From the NCBI GenBank assembly GCA_964057225.1, contig OZ059900.1, positions 26,551,638 through 26,615,637 on the forward strand: a stretch of 64,000 nt of DNA, read 5' to 3'. Of the stretch, positions 1 to 15,000 are shown one piece after another; position 1 is the stretch's first letter; every line of letters begins with the position of its first letter. The translations under genes and the position numbers were made by a program. The notes under the pieces were generated by a model that was not told where the DNA came from, searched no databases, and was given only the letters and a program-made list of their open reading frames with translations. Origin of the DNA: Auanema rhodensis. Taxonomy: Eukaryota; Nematoda; Chromadorea; Rhabditida; Rhabditidae.

Positions 1-3000
1 TCTGAGTTGAATGAAATGTAGCACATTATTCTAGGACCAAAAATAAAAATTTTAGAATATTTAATTTTTCATAAAAATCGAACGAAATAGCAAGTTGAGC
101 CCGCCGCAAAACATGATAAATGTGTTTCTGTGCTAACGAATTTTGTTTCATTGTTTTAATTGGCTAATTCTGAGTTGAATGAAATGTAGCACATTATTCT
201 AGGACCAAAAATGAAAATTTTAGAATATTTAATTTTTCATAATAATCGAACGAAACAGCAAGTTGAGCCCGCCGCAAAACATGATAAATGTGTTTCTGTG
301 CTAACGAATTTTGTTTCAATGGTTTTAATTGACTAATTCTGAGTTGAATGAAATGTAGCACATTATTCTAGGACCAAAAATGAAAATTTTAGAATATTTA
401 ATTTTCATAAAAATCGAACGAAATAGCAAGTTGAGCCCGCCGCAAAACATGGTAAATGTGTTTCTGTGCTAACGAATTTTGTTTCATTGTTTTAATTGGC
501 TAATTCTGAGTTGAATGAAATGTAGCACATTATTCTAGGACCAAAAATGAAAATTTTAGAATATTTAATTTTTCATAAAAATCGAACGAAATAGCAAGTT
601 GAGCCCGCCGCAAAACATGATAAATGTGTTTCTGTGCTAACGAATTTTGTTCCATTGTTTAAATTGGCTAATTCTGAGTTGAATGAAATGTAGCACATTA
701 TTCTAGGATCAAAAATGAAAATTTTAGAATATTTAATTTTTCATAAAAATCGAACGAAACAGCAAGTTGAGCCCGCCGCAAAACATGATAAATGTGTTTC
801 TGTGCTAACGAATTTTGTTTCATTGTTTTAATTGGCTAATTCTGAGTTGAATGAAATGTAGCACATTATTCTAGGACCAAAAATGAAAATTTTAGATTAT
901 TTAATTTTTCATAAAAATCGAACGAAATAGCAAGTTGAGCCGGCCGCAAAACATGATAAATGTGTTTCTGTGCTAACGAATTTTGTTTCATTGTTTTAAT
1001 TGGCTACTTCTGAGTTGAATGAAATGTAGCACATTATTCTAGGACCAAAAATGAAAATTTTAGAATATTTAATTTTTCATAAAAATCGAACGAAATAGCA
1101 AGTTGAGCCCGCCGCAAAACATGATAAATGTGTTTCTGTGCTAACGAATTTTGTTTCATTGTTTTAATTGGCTAATTCTGAGTTGAATGAAATGTAGCAC
1201 ATTATTCTAGGACCAAAAATGAAAATTTTAGAATATTCAATTTTTCATAAAAATCGAACGAAATAGCAAGTTGAGCCCGCCGCAAAACATGATAAATGTG
1301 TTTCTGTGCTAACGAATTTTGTTTCATTGTTTTAATTGGCTAATTCTGAGTTGAATGAAATGTAGCACATTATTCTAGGACCAAAAATGAAAATTTTAGA
1401 ATATTCAATTTTTCATAAAAATCGAACGAAATAGCAAGTTGAGCCCGCCGCAAAACATGATAAATGTGTTTCTGTGCTAACGAATTTTGTTTCAATTGTT
1501 TTAATTGACTAATTCTGAGTTGAATGAAATGTAGCACATTATTCTAGGACCAAAAATGAAAATTTTAGAATATTTAATTTTTCATAAAAATCGAACGAAA
1601 TAGCAAGTTGAGCCCGCCGCAAAACATGATAAATGTGTTTCTGTGCTAACGAATTTTGTTTCATTGTTTTAATTGGCTAATTCTGAGTTGAATGAAATGT
1701 AGCACATTATTCTAGGACCAAAAATGAAAATTTTAGAATATTTAATTTTTCATAAAAATCGAACGAAATAGCAAGTTGAGCCCGCCGCAAAACATGATAA
1801 ATGTGTTTCTGTGCTAACGAATTTTGTTTTATTGTTTTGATTGGCTAATTCTGAGTTGAATGAAATGTAGCACATTATTCTAGGACCAAAAATGAAAATT
1901 TTAGAATATTTAATTTTTCATAAAAATCGAACGAAATAGCAAGTTGAGCCCGCCGCAAAACATGATAAATGTGTTTCTGTGCTAACGAATTTTGTTTCAT
2001 TGTTTTAATTGACTAATTCTGAGTTGAATGAAATGTAGCACATTATTCTAGGACCAAAAATGAAAATTTTAGAATATTTAATTTTTCATAAAAATCGAAC
2101 GAAATAGCAAGTTGAGCCCGCCGCAAAACATGATAAATGTGTTTCTGTGCTAACGAATTTTGTTTCATTGTTTTAATTGACTAATTCTGAGTTGAATGAA
2201 ATGTAGCACATTATTCTAGGACCAAAAATGAAAATTTTAGAATATTTAATTTTTCATAAAAATCGAACGAAATAGCAAGTTGAGCCCGCCGCAAAACATG
2301 ATAAATGTGTTTCTGTGCTAACGAATTTTGTTTCATTGTTTTAATTGGCTAATTCTGAGTTGAATGAAATGTAGCACATTATTCTAGGACCAAAAATGAA
2401 AATTTTAGAATATTTAATTTTCATAAAAATCGAACGAAATAGCAAGTTGAGCCCGCCGCAAAACATGATAAATGTGTTTCTGTGCTAACGAATTTTGTTT
2501 CATTGTTTTAATTGGCTAATTCTGAGTTGAATGAAATGTAGCACATTATTCTAGGACCAAAAATGAAAATTTTAGAATATTCAATTTTTCATAAAAATCG
2601 AACGAAATAGCAAGTTGAGCCCGCCGCAAAACATGATAAATGTGTTTCTGTGCTAACGAATTTTGTTTCATTGTTTTAATTGGCTAATTCTGAGTTGAAT
2701 GAAATGTAGCACATTATTCTAGGACCAAAAATAAAAATTTTAGAATATTTAATTTTTCATAAAAATCGAACGAAATAGCAAGTTGAGACCGCCGCAAAAC
2801 ATGATAAATGTGTTTCTGTGCTAACGAATTTTGTTTCATTGTTTTAATTGGCTAATTCTGAGTTGAATGAAATGTAGCACATTATTCTAGGACCAAAAAT
2901 GAAAATTTTAGAATATTCAATTTTTCATAAAAATCGAACGAAATAGCAAGTTGAGCCCGCCGCAAAACATGATAAATGTGTTTCTGTGCTAACGAATTTT

Positions 3001-6000
3001 GTTTCATTGTTTTAATTGGCTAATTCTGAGTTGAATGAAATGTAGCACATTATTCTAGGACCAAAAATGAAAATTTTAGAATATTCAATTTTTCATAAAA
3101 ATCGAACGAAACAGCAAGTTGAGCCCGCCGCAAAACATGATAAATGTGTTTCTGTGCTAACGAATTTTGTTTCATTGTTTTAATTGGCTAATTCTGAGTT
3201 GAATGAAATGTAGCACATTATTCTAGGACCAAAAATGAAAATTTTAGAATATTTAAATTTTCATAAAAATCGAACGAAATAGCAAGTTGAGCCCGCCGCA
3301 AAACATGATAAATGTGTTTCTGTGCTAACGAATTTTGTTTCATTGTTTTAATTGACTAATTCTGAGTTGAATGAAATGTAGCACATTATTCTAGGACCAA
3401 AAATGAAAATTTTAGAATATTTAATTTTTCATAAAAATCGAACGAAACAGCAAATTGAGCCCGCCGCAAAACATGATAAATGTGTTTCTGTGCTAACGAA
3501 ATTTATTTCATTGTTCTAATTGGCTAATTCTGAGTTGAATGAAATGTAGCACATTATTCTAGGACCAAAAATGAAAATTTTAGAATATTTAATTTTTCAT
3601 AAAAATCGAACGAAATAGCAAGTTGAGCCCGCCGCAAAACATGATAAATGTGTTTCTGTGCTAACGAATTTTGTTTCATTGTTTTAATTGGCTAATTCTG
3701 AGTTGAATGAAATGTAGCACATTATTCTAGGACCAAAAATGAAAATTTTAGAATATTTAATTTTTCATAATAATCGAACGAAACAGCAAGTTGAGCCCGC
3801 CGCAAAACATGATAAATGTGTTTCTGTGCTAACGAATTTTGTTTCAATGGTTTTAATTGACTAATTCTGAGTTGAATGAAATGTAGCACATTATTCTAGG
3901 ACCAAAAATGAAAATTTTAGAATATTTAATTTTCATAAAAATCGAACGAAATAGCAAGTTGAGCCCGCCGCAAAACATGGTAAATGTGTTTCTGTGCTAA
4001 CGAATTTTGTTTCATTGTTTTAATTGGCTAATTCTGAGTTGAATGAAATGTAGCACATTATTCTAGGACCAAAAATGAAAATTTTAGAATATTTAATTTT
4101 TCATAAAAATCGAACGAAATAGCAAGTTGAGCCCGCCGCAAAACATGATAAATGTGTTTCTGTGCTAACGAATTTTGTTCCATTGTTTAAATTGGCTAAT
4201 TCTGAGTTGAATGAAATGTAGCACATTATTCTAGGATCAAAAATGAAAATTTTAGAATATTTAATTTTTCATAAAAATCGAACGAAACAGCAAGTTGAGC
4301 CCGCCGCAAAACATGATAAATGTGTTTCTGTGCTAACGAATTTTGTTTCATTGTTTTAATTGGCTAATTCTGAGTTGAATGAAATGTAGCACATTATTCT
4401 AGGACCAAAAATGAAAATTTTAGATTATTTAATTTTTCATAAAAATCGAACGAAATAGCAAGTTGAGCCGGCCGCAAAACATGATAAATGTGTTTCTGTG
4501 CTAACGAATTTTGTTTCATTGTTTTAATTGGCTACTTCTGAGTTGAATGAAATGTAGCACATTATTCTAGGACCAAAAATGAAAATTTTAGAATATTTAA
4601 TTTTTCATAAAAATCGAACGAAATAGCAAGTTGAGCCCGCCGCAAAACATGATAAATGTGTTTCTGTGCTAACGAATTTTGTTTCATTGTTTTAATTGGC
4701 TAATTCTGAGTTGAATGAAATGTAGCACATTATTCTAGGACCAAAAATGAAAATTTTAGAATATTCAATTTTTCATAAAAATCGAACGAAATAGCAAGTT
4801 GAGCCCGCCGCAAAACATGATAAATGTGTTTCTGTGCTAACGAATTTTGTTTCATTGTTTTAATTGGCTAATTCTGAGTTGAATGAAATGTAGCACATTA
4901 TTCTAGGACCAAAAATGAAAATTTTAGAATATTCAATTTTTCATAAAAATCGAACGAAATAGCAAGTTGAGCCCGCCGCAAAACATGATAAATGTGTTTC
5001 TGTGCTAACGAATTTTGTTTCATTGTTTTAATTGACTAATTCTGAGTTGAATGAAATGTAGCACATTATTCTAGGACCAAAAATGAAAATTTTAGAATAT
5101 TTAATTTTTCATAAAAATCGAACGAAATAGCAAGTTGAGCCCGCCGCAAAACATGATAAATGTGTTTCTGTGCTAACGAATTTTGTTTCATTGTTTTAAT
5201 TGACTAATTCTGAGTTGAATGAAATGTAGCACATTATTCTAGGACCAAAAATGAAAATTTTAGAATATTTAATTTTTCATAAAAATCGAACGAAATAGCA
5301 AGTTGAGCCCGCCGCAAAACATGATAAATGTGTTTCTGTGCTAACGAATTTTGTTTCATTGTTTTAATTGGCTAATTCTGAGTTGAATGAAATGTAGCAC
5401 ATTATTCTAGGACCAAAAATGAAAATTTTAGAATATTTAATTTTCATAAAAATCGAACGAAATAGCAAGTTGAGCCCGCCGCAAAACATGATAAATGTGT
5501 TTCTGTGCTAACGAATTTTGTTTCATTGTTTTAATTGGCTAATTCTGAGTTGAATGAAATGTAGCACATTATTCTAGGACCAAAAATGAAAATTTTAGAA
5601 TATTCAATTTTTCATAAAAATCGAACGAAATAGCAAGTTGAGCCCGCCGCAAAACATGATAAATGTGTTTCTGTGCTAACGAATTTTGTTTCATTGTTTC
5701 AATTGGCTAATTCTGAGTTGAATGAAATGTAGCACATTATTCTAGGACCAAAAATGAAAATTTTAGAATATTTAATTTTTCATAAAAATCGAACGAAACA
5801 GCAAGTTGAGCCCGCCGCAAAACATGATAAATGTGTTTCTGTGCTAACGAAATTTATTTCATTGTTCTAATTGGCTAATTCTGAGTTGAATGAAATGTAG
5901 CACATTATTCTAGGATCAAAAATGAAAATTTTAGAATATTTAATTTTTCATAAAAATCGAACGAAACAGCAAGTTGAGCCCGCCGCAAAACATGATAAAT

Positions 6001-9000
6001 GTGTTTCTGTGCTAACGAATTTTGTTTCATTGTTTTAATTGGCTAATTCTGAGTTGAATGAAATGTAGCACATTATTCTAGGACCAAAAATGAAAATTTT
6101 AGATTATTTAATTTTTCATAAAAATCGAACGAAATAGCAAGTTGAGCCGGCCGCAAAACATGATAAATGTGTTTCTGTGCTAACGAATTTTGTTTCATTG
6201 TTTTAATTGGCTACTTCTGAGTTGAATGAAATGTAGCACATTATTCTAGGACCAAAAATGAAAATTTTAGAATATTTAATTTTTCATAAAAATCGAACGA
6301 AATAGCAAGTTGAGCCCGCCGCAAAACATGATAAATGTGTTTCTGTGCTAACGAATTTTGTTTCATTGTTTTAATTGGCTAATTCTGAGTTGAATGAAAT
6401 GTAGCACATTATTCTAGGACCAAAAATGAAAATTTTAGAATATTCAATTTTTCATAAAAATCGAACGAAATAGCAAGTTGAGCCCGCCGCAAAACATGAT
6501 AAATGTGTTTCTGTGCTAACGAATTTTGTTTCATTGTTTTAATTGGCTAATTCTGAGTTGAATGAAATGTAGCACATTATTCTAGGACCAAAAATGAAAA
6601 TTTTAGAATATTCAATTTTTCATAAAAATCGAACGAAATAGCAAGTTGAGCCCGCCGCAAAACATGATAAATGTGTTTCTGTGCTAACGAATTTTGTTTC
6701 AATTGTTTTAATTGACTAATTCTGAGTTGAATGAAATGTAGCACATTATTCTAGGACCAAAAATGAAAATTTTAGAATATTTAATTTTTCATAAAAATCG
6801 AACGAAATAGCAAGTTGAGCCCGCCGCAAAACATGATAAATGTGTTTCTGTGCTAACGAATTTTGTTTCATTGTTTTAATTGGCTAATTCTGAGTTGAAT
6901 GAAATGTAGCACATTATTCTAGGACCAAAAATGAAAATTTTAGAATATTTAATTTTTCATAAAAATCGAACGAAATAGCAAGTTGAGCCCGCCGCAAAAC
7001 ATGATAAATGTGTTTCTGTGCTAACGAATTTTGTTTTATTGTTTTGATTGGCTAATTCTGAGTTGAATGAAATGTAGCACATTATTCTAGGACCAAAAAT
7101 GAAAATTTTAGAATATTTAATTTTTCATAAAAATCGAACGAAATAGCAAGTTGAGCCCGCCGCAAAACATGATAAATGTGTTTCTGTGCTAACGAATTTT
7201 GTTTCATTGTTTTAATTGACTAATTCTGAGTTGAATGAAATGTAGCACATTATTCTAGGACCAAAAATGAAAATTTTAGAATATTTAATTTTTCATAAAA
7301 ATCGAACGAAATAGCAAGTTGAGCCCGCCGCAAAACATGATAAATGTGTTTCTGTGCTAACGAATTTTGTTTCATTGTTTTAATTGACTAATTCTGAGTT
7401 GAATGAAATGTAGCACATTATTCTAGGACCAAAAATGAAAATTTTAGAATATTTAATTTTTCATAAAAATCGAACGAAACAGCAAGTTGAGCCCGCCGCA
7501 AAACATGATAAATGTGTTTCTGTGCTAACGATTTTTGTTTCATTGTTTTAATTGGCTAATTCTGAGTTGAATGAAATGTAGCACATTATTCTAGGACCAA
7601 AAATAAAAATTTTAGAATATTTAATTTTTCATAAAAATCGAACGAAATAGCAAGTTGAGCCCGCCGCAAAACATGATAAATGTGTTTCTGTGCTAACGAA
7701 TTTTGTTTCATTGTTTTAATTGACTAATTCTGAGTTGAATGAAATGTAGCACATTATTCTAGGACCAAAAATGAAAATTTTAGAATATTTAATTTTTCAT
7801 AAAAATCGAACGAAATAGCAAGTTGAGCCCGCCGCAAAACATGATAAATGTGTTTCTGTGCTAACGAATTTTGTTTCATTGTTTTAATTGACTAATTCTG
7901 AGTTGAATGAAATGTAGCACATTATTCTAGGACCAAAAATGAAAATTTTAGAATATTTAATTTTTCATAAAAATCGAACGAAATAGCAAGTTGAGCCCGC
8001 CGCAAAACATGATAAATGTGTTTCTGTGCTAACGAATTTTGTTTCATTGTTTTAATTGGCTAATTCTGAGTTGAATGAAATGTAGCACATTATTCTAGGA
8101 CCAAAAATGAAAATTTTAGAATATTTAATTTTCATAAAAATCGAACGAAATAGCAAGTTGAGCCCGCCGCAAAACATGATAAATGTGTTTCTGTGCTAAC
8201 GAATTTTGTTTCATTGTTTTAATTGGCTAATTCTGAGTTGAATGAAATGTAGCACATTATTCTAGGACCAAAAATGAAAATTTTAGAATATTCAATTTTT
8301 CATAAAAATCGAACGAAATAGCAAGTTGAGCCCGCCGCAAAACATGATAAATGTGTTTCTGTGCTAACGAATTTTGTTTCATTGTTTCAATTGGCTAATT
8401 CTGAGTTGAATGAAATGTAGCACATTATTCTAGGACCAAAAATGAAAATTTTAGAATATTTAATTTTTCATAAAAATCGAACGAAACAGCAAGTTGAGCC
8501 CGCCGCAAAACATGATAAATGTGTTTCTGTGCTAACGAAATTTATTTCATTGTTCTAATTGGCTAATTCTGAGTTGAATGAAATGTAGCACATTATTCTA
8601 GGATCAAAAATGAAAATTTTAGAATATTTAATTTTTCATAAAAATCGAACGAAACAGCAAGTTGAGCCCGCCGCAAAACATGATAAATGTGTTTCTGTGC
8701 TAACGAATTTTGTTTCATTGTTTTAATTGGCTAATTCTGAGTTGAATGAAATGTAGCACATTATTCTAGGACCAAAAATGAAAATTTTAGATTATTTAAT
8801 TTTTCATAAAAATCGAACGAAATAGCAAGTTGAGCCGGCCGCAAAACATGATAAATGTGTTTCTGTGCTAACGAATTTTGTTTCATTGTTTTAATTGGCT
8901 ACTTCTGAGTTGAATGAAATGTAGCACATTATTCTAGGACCAAAAATGAAAATTTTAGAATATTTAATTTTTCATAAAAATCGAACGAAATAGCAAGTTG

Positions 9001-12000
9001 AGCCCGCCGCAAAACATGATAAATGTGTTTCTGTGCTAACGAATTTTGTTTCATTGTTTTAATTGGCTAATTCTGAGTTGAATGAAATGTAGCACATTAT
9101 TCTAGGACCAAAAATGAAAATTTTAGAATATTCAATTTTTCATAAAAATCGAACGAAATAGCAAGTTGAGCCCGCCGCAAAACATGATAAATGTGTTTCT
9201 GTGCTAACGAATTTTGTTTCATTGTTTTAATTGGCTAATTCTGAGTTGAATGAAATGTAGCACATTATTCTAGGACCAAAAATGAAAATTTTAGAATATT
9301 CAATTTTTCATAAAAATCGAACGAAATAGCAAGTTGAGCCCGCCGCAAAACATGATAAATGTGTTTCTGTGCTAACGAATTTTGTTTCAATTGTTTTAAT
9401 TGACTAATTCTGAGTTGAATGAAATGTAGCACATTATTCTAGGACCAAAAATGAAAATTTTAGAATATTTAATTTTTCATAAAAATCGAACGAAATAGCA
9501 AGTTGAGCCCGCCGCAAAACATGATAAATGTGTTTCTGTGCTAACGAATTTTGTTTCATTGTTTTAATTGGCTAATTCTGAGTTGAATGAAATGTAGCAC
9601 ATTATTCTAGGACCAAAAATGAAAATTTTAGAATATTTAATTTTTCATAAAAATCGAACGAAATAACAAGTTGAGCCCGCCGCAAAACATGATAAATGTG
9701 TTTCTGTGCTAACGAATTTTGTTTTATTGTTTTGATTGGCTAATTCTGAGTTGAATGAAATGTAGCACATTATTCTAGGACCAAAAATGAAAATTTTAGA
9801 ATATTTAATTTTTCATAAAAATCGAACGAAATAGCAAGTTGAGCCCGCCGCAAAACATGATAAATGTGTTTCTGTGCTAACGAATTTTGTTTCATTGTTT
9901 TAATTGACTAATTCTGAGTTGAATGAAATGTAGCACATTATTCTAGGACCAAAAATGAAAATTTTAGAATATTTAATTTTTCATAAAAATCGAACGAAAT
10001 AGCAAGTTGAGCCCGCCGCAAAACATGATAAATGTGTTTCTGTGCTAACGAATTTTGTTTCATTGTTTTAATTGACTAATTCTGAGTTGAATGAAATGTA
10101 GCACATTATTCTAGGACCAAAAATGAAAATTTTAGAATATTTAATTTTTCATAAAAATCGAACGAAATAGCAAGTTGAGCCCGCCGCAAAACATGATAAA
10201 TGTGTTTCTGTGCTAACGAATTTTGTTTCATTGTTTTAATTGGCTAATTCTGAGTTGAATGAAATGTAGCACATTATTCTAGGACCAAAAATGAAAATTT
10301 TAGAATATTTAATTTTCATAAAAATCGAACGAAATAGCAAGTTGAGCCCGCCGCAAAACATGATAAATGTGTTTCTGTGCTAACGAATTTTGTTTCATTG
10401 TTTTAATTGGCTAATTCTGAGTTGAATGAAATGTAGCACATTATTCTAGGACCAAAAATGAAAATTTTAGAATATTCAATTTTTCATAAAAATCGAACGA
10501 AATAGCAAGTTGAGCCCGCCGCAAAACATGATAAATGTGTTTCTGTGCTAACGAATTTTGTTTCATTGTTTCAATTGGCTAATTCTGAGTTGAATGAAAT
10601 GTAGCACATTATTCTAGGACCAAAAATGAAAATTTTAGAATATTTAATTTTTCATAAAAATCGAACGAAACAGCAAGTTGAGCCCGCCGCAAAACATGAT
10701 AAATGTGTTTCTGTGCTAACGAATTTTGTTTCATTGTTTTAATTGGCTAATTCTGAGTTGAATGAAATGTAGCACATTATTCTAGGACCAAAAATAAAAA
10801 TTTTAGAATATTTAATTTTTCATAAAAATCGAACGAAATAGCAAGTTGAGACCGCCGCAAAACATGATAAATGTGTTTCTGTGCTAACGAATTTTGTTTC
10901 ATTGTTTTAATTGGCTAATTCTGAGTTGAATGAAATGTAGCACATTATTCTAGGACCAAAAATGAAAATTTTAGAATATTCAATTTTTCATAAAAATCGA
11001 ACGAAATAGCAAGTTGAGCCCGCCGCAAAACATGATAAATGTGTTTCTGTGCTAACGAATTTTGTTTCATTGTTTTAATTGGCTAATTCTGAGTTGAATG
11101 AAATGTAGCACATTATTCTAGGACCAAAAATGAAAATTTTAGAATATTCAATTTTTCATAAAAATCGAACGAAACAGCAAGTTGAGCCCGCCGCAAAACA
11201 TGATAAATGTGTTTCTGTGCTAACGAATTTTGTTTCATTGTTTTAATTGGCTAATTCTGAGTTGAATGAAATGTAGCACATTATTCTAGGACCAAAAATG
11301 AAAATTTTAGAATATTTAAATTTTCATAAAAATCGAACGAAATAGCAAGTTGAGCCCGCCGCAAAACATGATAAATGTGTTTCTGTGCTAACGAATTTTG
11401 TTTCATTGTTTTAATTGACTAATTCTGAGTTGAATGAAATGTAGCACATTATTCTAGGACCAAAAATGAAAATTTTAGAATATTTAATTTTTCATAAAAA
11501 TCGAACGAAACAGCAAATTGAGCCCGCCGCAAAACATGATAAATGTGTTTCTGTGCTAACGAAATTTATTTCATTGTTCTAATTGGCTAATTCTGAGTTG
11601 AATGAAATGTAGCACATTATTCTAGGACCAAAAATGAAAATTTTAGAATATTTAATTTTTCATAAAAATCGAACGAAATAGCAAGTTGAGCCCGCCGCAA
11701 AACATGATAAATGTGTTTCTGTGCTAACGAATTTTGTTTCATTGTTTTAATTGGCTAATTCTGAGTTGAATGAAATGTAGCACATTATTCTAGGACCAAA
11801 AATGAAAATTTTAGAATATTCAATTTTTCATAAAAATCGAACGAAATAGCAAGTTGAGCCCGCCGCAAAACATGATAAATGTGTTTCTGTGCTAACGAAT
11901 TTTGTTTCATTGTTTCAATTGGCTAATTCTGAGTTGAATGAAATGTAGCACATTATTCTAGGACCAAAAATGAAAATTTTAGAATATTTAATTTTTCATA

Positions 12001-15000
12001 AAAATCGAACGAAATAGCAAGTTGAGCCCGCCGCAAAACATGATAAATGTGTTTCTGTGCTAACGAATTTTGTTTCATTGTTTCAATTGGCTAATTCTGA
12101 GTTGAATGAAATGTAGCACATTATTCTAGGACCAAAAATGAAAATTTTAGAATATTTAATTTTTCATAAAAATCGAACGAAACAGCAAGTTGAGCCCGCC
12201 GCAAAACATGATAAATGTGTTTCTGTGCTAACGAATTTTGTTTCATTGTTTTAATTGGCTAATTCTGAGTTGAATGAAATGTAGCACATTATTCTAGGAC
12301 CAAAAATAAAAATTTTAGAATATTTAATTTTTCATAAAAATCGAACGAAATAGCAAGTTGAGACCGCCGCAAAACATGATAAATGTGTTTCTGTGCTAAC
12401 GAATTTTGTTTCATTGTTTTAATTGGCTAATTCTGAGTTGAATGAAATGTAGCACATTATTCTAGGACCAAAAATGAAAATTTTAGAATATTCAATTTTT
12501 CATAAAAATCGAACGAAATAGCAAGTTGAGCCCGCCGCAAAACATGATAAATGTGTTTCTGTGCTAACGAATTTTGTTTCATTGTTTTAATTGGCTAATT
12601 CTGAGTTGAATGAAATGTAGCACATTATTCTAGGACCAAAAATGAAAATTTTAGAATATTCAATTTTTCATAAAAATCGAACGAAACAGCAAGTTGAGCC
12701 CGCCGCAAAACATGATAAATGTGTTTCTGTGCTAACGAATTTTGTTTCATTGTTTTAATTGGCTAATTCTGAGTTGAATGAAATGTAGCACATTATTCTA
12801 GGACCAAAAATGAAAATTTTAGAATATTTAAATTTTCATAAAAATCGAACGAAATAGCAAGTTGAGCCCGCCGCAAAACATGATAAATGTGTTTCTGTGC
12901 TAACGAATTTTGTTTCATTGTTTTAATTGACTAATTCTGAGTTGAATGAAATGTAGCACATTATTCTAGGACCAAAAATGAAAATTTTAGAATATTTAAT
13001 TTTTCATAAAAATCGAACGAAACAGCAAATTGAGCCCGCCGCAAAACATGATAAATGTGTTTCTGTGCTAACGAAATTTATTTCATTGTTCTAATTGGCT
13101 AATTCTGAGTTGAATGAAATGTAGCACATTATTCTAGGACCAAAAATGAAAATTTTAGAATATTTAATTTTTCATAAAAATCGAACGAAATAGCAAGTTG
13201 AGCCCGCCGCAAAACATGATAAATGTGTTTCTGTGCTAACGAATTTTGTTTCATTGTTTTAATTGGCTAATTCTGAGTTGAATGAAATGTAGCACATTAT
13301 TCTAGGACCAAAAATGAAAATTTTAGAATATTCAATTTTTCATAAAAATCGAACGAAATAGCAAGTTGAGCCCGCCGCAAAACATGATAAATGTGTTTCT
13401 GTGCTAACGAATTTTGTTTCATTGTTTCAATTGGCTAATTCTGAGTTGAATGAAATGTAGCACATTATTCTAGGACCAAAAATGAAAATTTTAGAATATT
13501 TAATTTTTCATAAAAATCGAACGAAACAGCAAGTTGAGCCCGCCGCAAAACATGATAAATGTGTTTCTGTGCTAACGAATTTTGTTTCATTGTTTTAATT
13601 GGCTAATTCTGAGTTGAATGAAATGTAGCACATTATTCTAGGACCAAAAATAAAAATTTTAGAATATTTAATTTTTCATAAAAATCGAACGAAATAGCAA
13701 GTTGAGACCGCCGCAAAACATGATAAATGTGTTTCTGTGCTAACGAATTTTGTTTCATTGTTTTAATTGGCTAATTCTGAGTTGAATGAAATGTAGCACA
13801 TTATTCTAGGACCAAAAATGAAAATTTTAGAATATTCAATTTTTCATAAAAATCGAACGAAATAGCAAGTTGAGCCCGCCGCAAAACATGATAAATGTGT
13901 TTCTGTGCTAACGAATTTTGTTTCATTGTTTTAATTGGCTAATTCTGAGTTGAATGAAATGTAGCACATTATTCTAGGACCAAAAATGAAAATTTTAGAA
14001 TATTCAATTTTTCATAAAAATCGAACGAAACAGCAAGTTGAGCCCGCCGCAAAACATGATAAATGTGTTTCTGTGCTAACGAATTTGTTTCATTGTTTTA
14101 ATTGGCTAATTCTGAGTTGAATGAAATGTAGCACATTATTCTAGGACCAAAAATGAAAATTTTAGAATATTTAAATTTTCATAAAAATCGAACGAAATAG
14201 CAAGTTGAGCCCGCCGCAAAACATGATAAATGTGTTTCTGTGCTAACGAATTTTGTTTCATTGTTTTAATTGGCTAATTCTGAGTTGAATGAAATGTAGC
14301 ACATTATTCTAGGACCAAAAATGAAAATTTTAGAATATTTAATTTTTCATAAAAATCGAACGAAACAGCAAATTGAGCCCGCCGCAAAACATGATAAATG
14401 TGTTTCAGTGTTAACGAATTTTGTTTCATTGTTCTAATTGGCTAATTCTGAGTTGAATGAAATGTAGCACATTATTCTAGGACTAAAAATGAAAATTTTA
14501 GAATATTTAATTTTTCATAAAAATCGAACGAAGCAGCAAGTTGAGCCCGCCGCAAAACATGATAAATGTGTTTCTGTGCTAACGAATTTTGTTTCAATTG
14601 TTTTAATTGACTAATTCTGAGTTGAATGAAATGTAGCACATTATTCTAGGACCAAAAATGAAAATTTTAGAATATTTAATTTTTCATAAAAATCGAACGA
14701 AATAGCAAGTTGAGCCCGCCGCAAAACATGATAAATGTGTTTCTGTGCTAACGAATTTTGTTTCATTGTTTTAATTGGCTAATTCTGAGTTGAATGAAAT
14801 GTAGCACATTATTCTAGGACCAAAAATGAAAATTTTAGAATATTCAATTTTTCATAAAAATCGAACGAAATAGCAAGTTGAGCCCGCCGCAAAACATGAT
14901 AAATGTGTTTCTGTGCTAACGAATTTTGTTTCATTGTTTTAATTGGCTAATTCTGAGTTGAATGAAATGTAGCACATTATTCTAGGACCAAAAATGAAAA

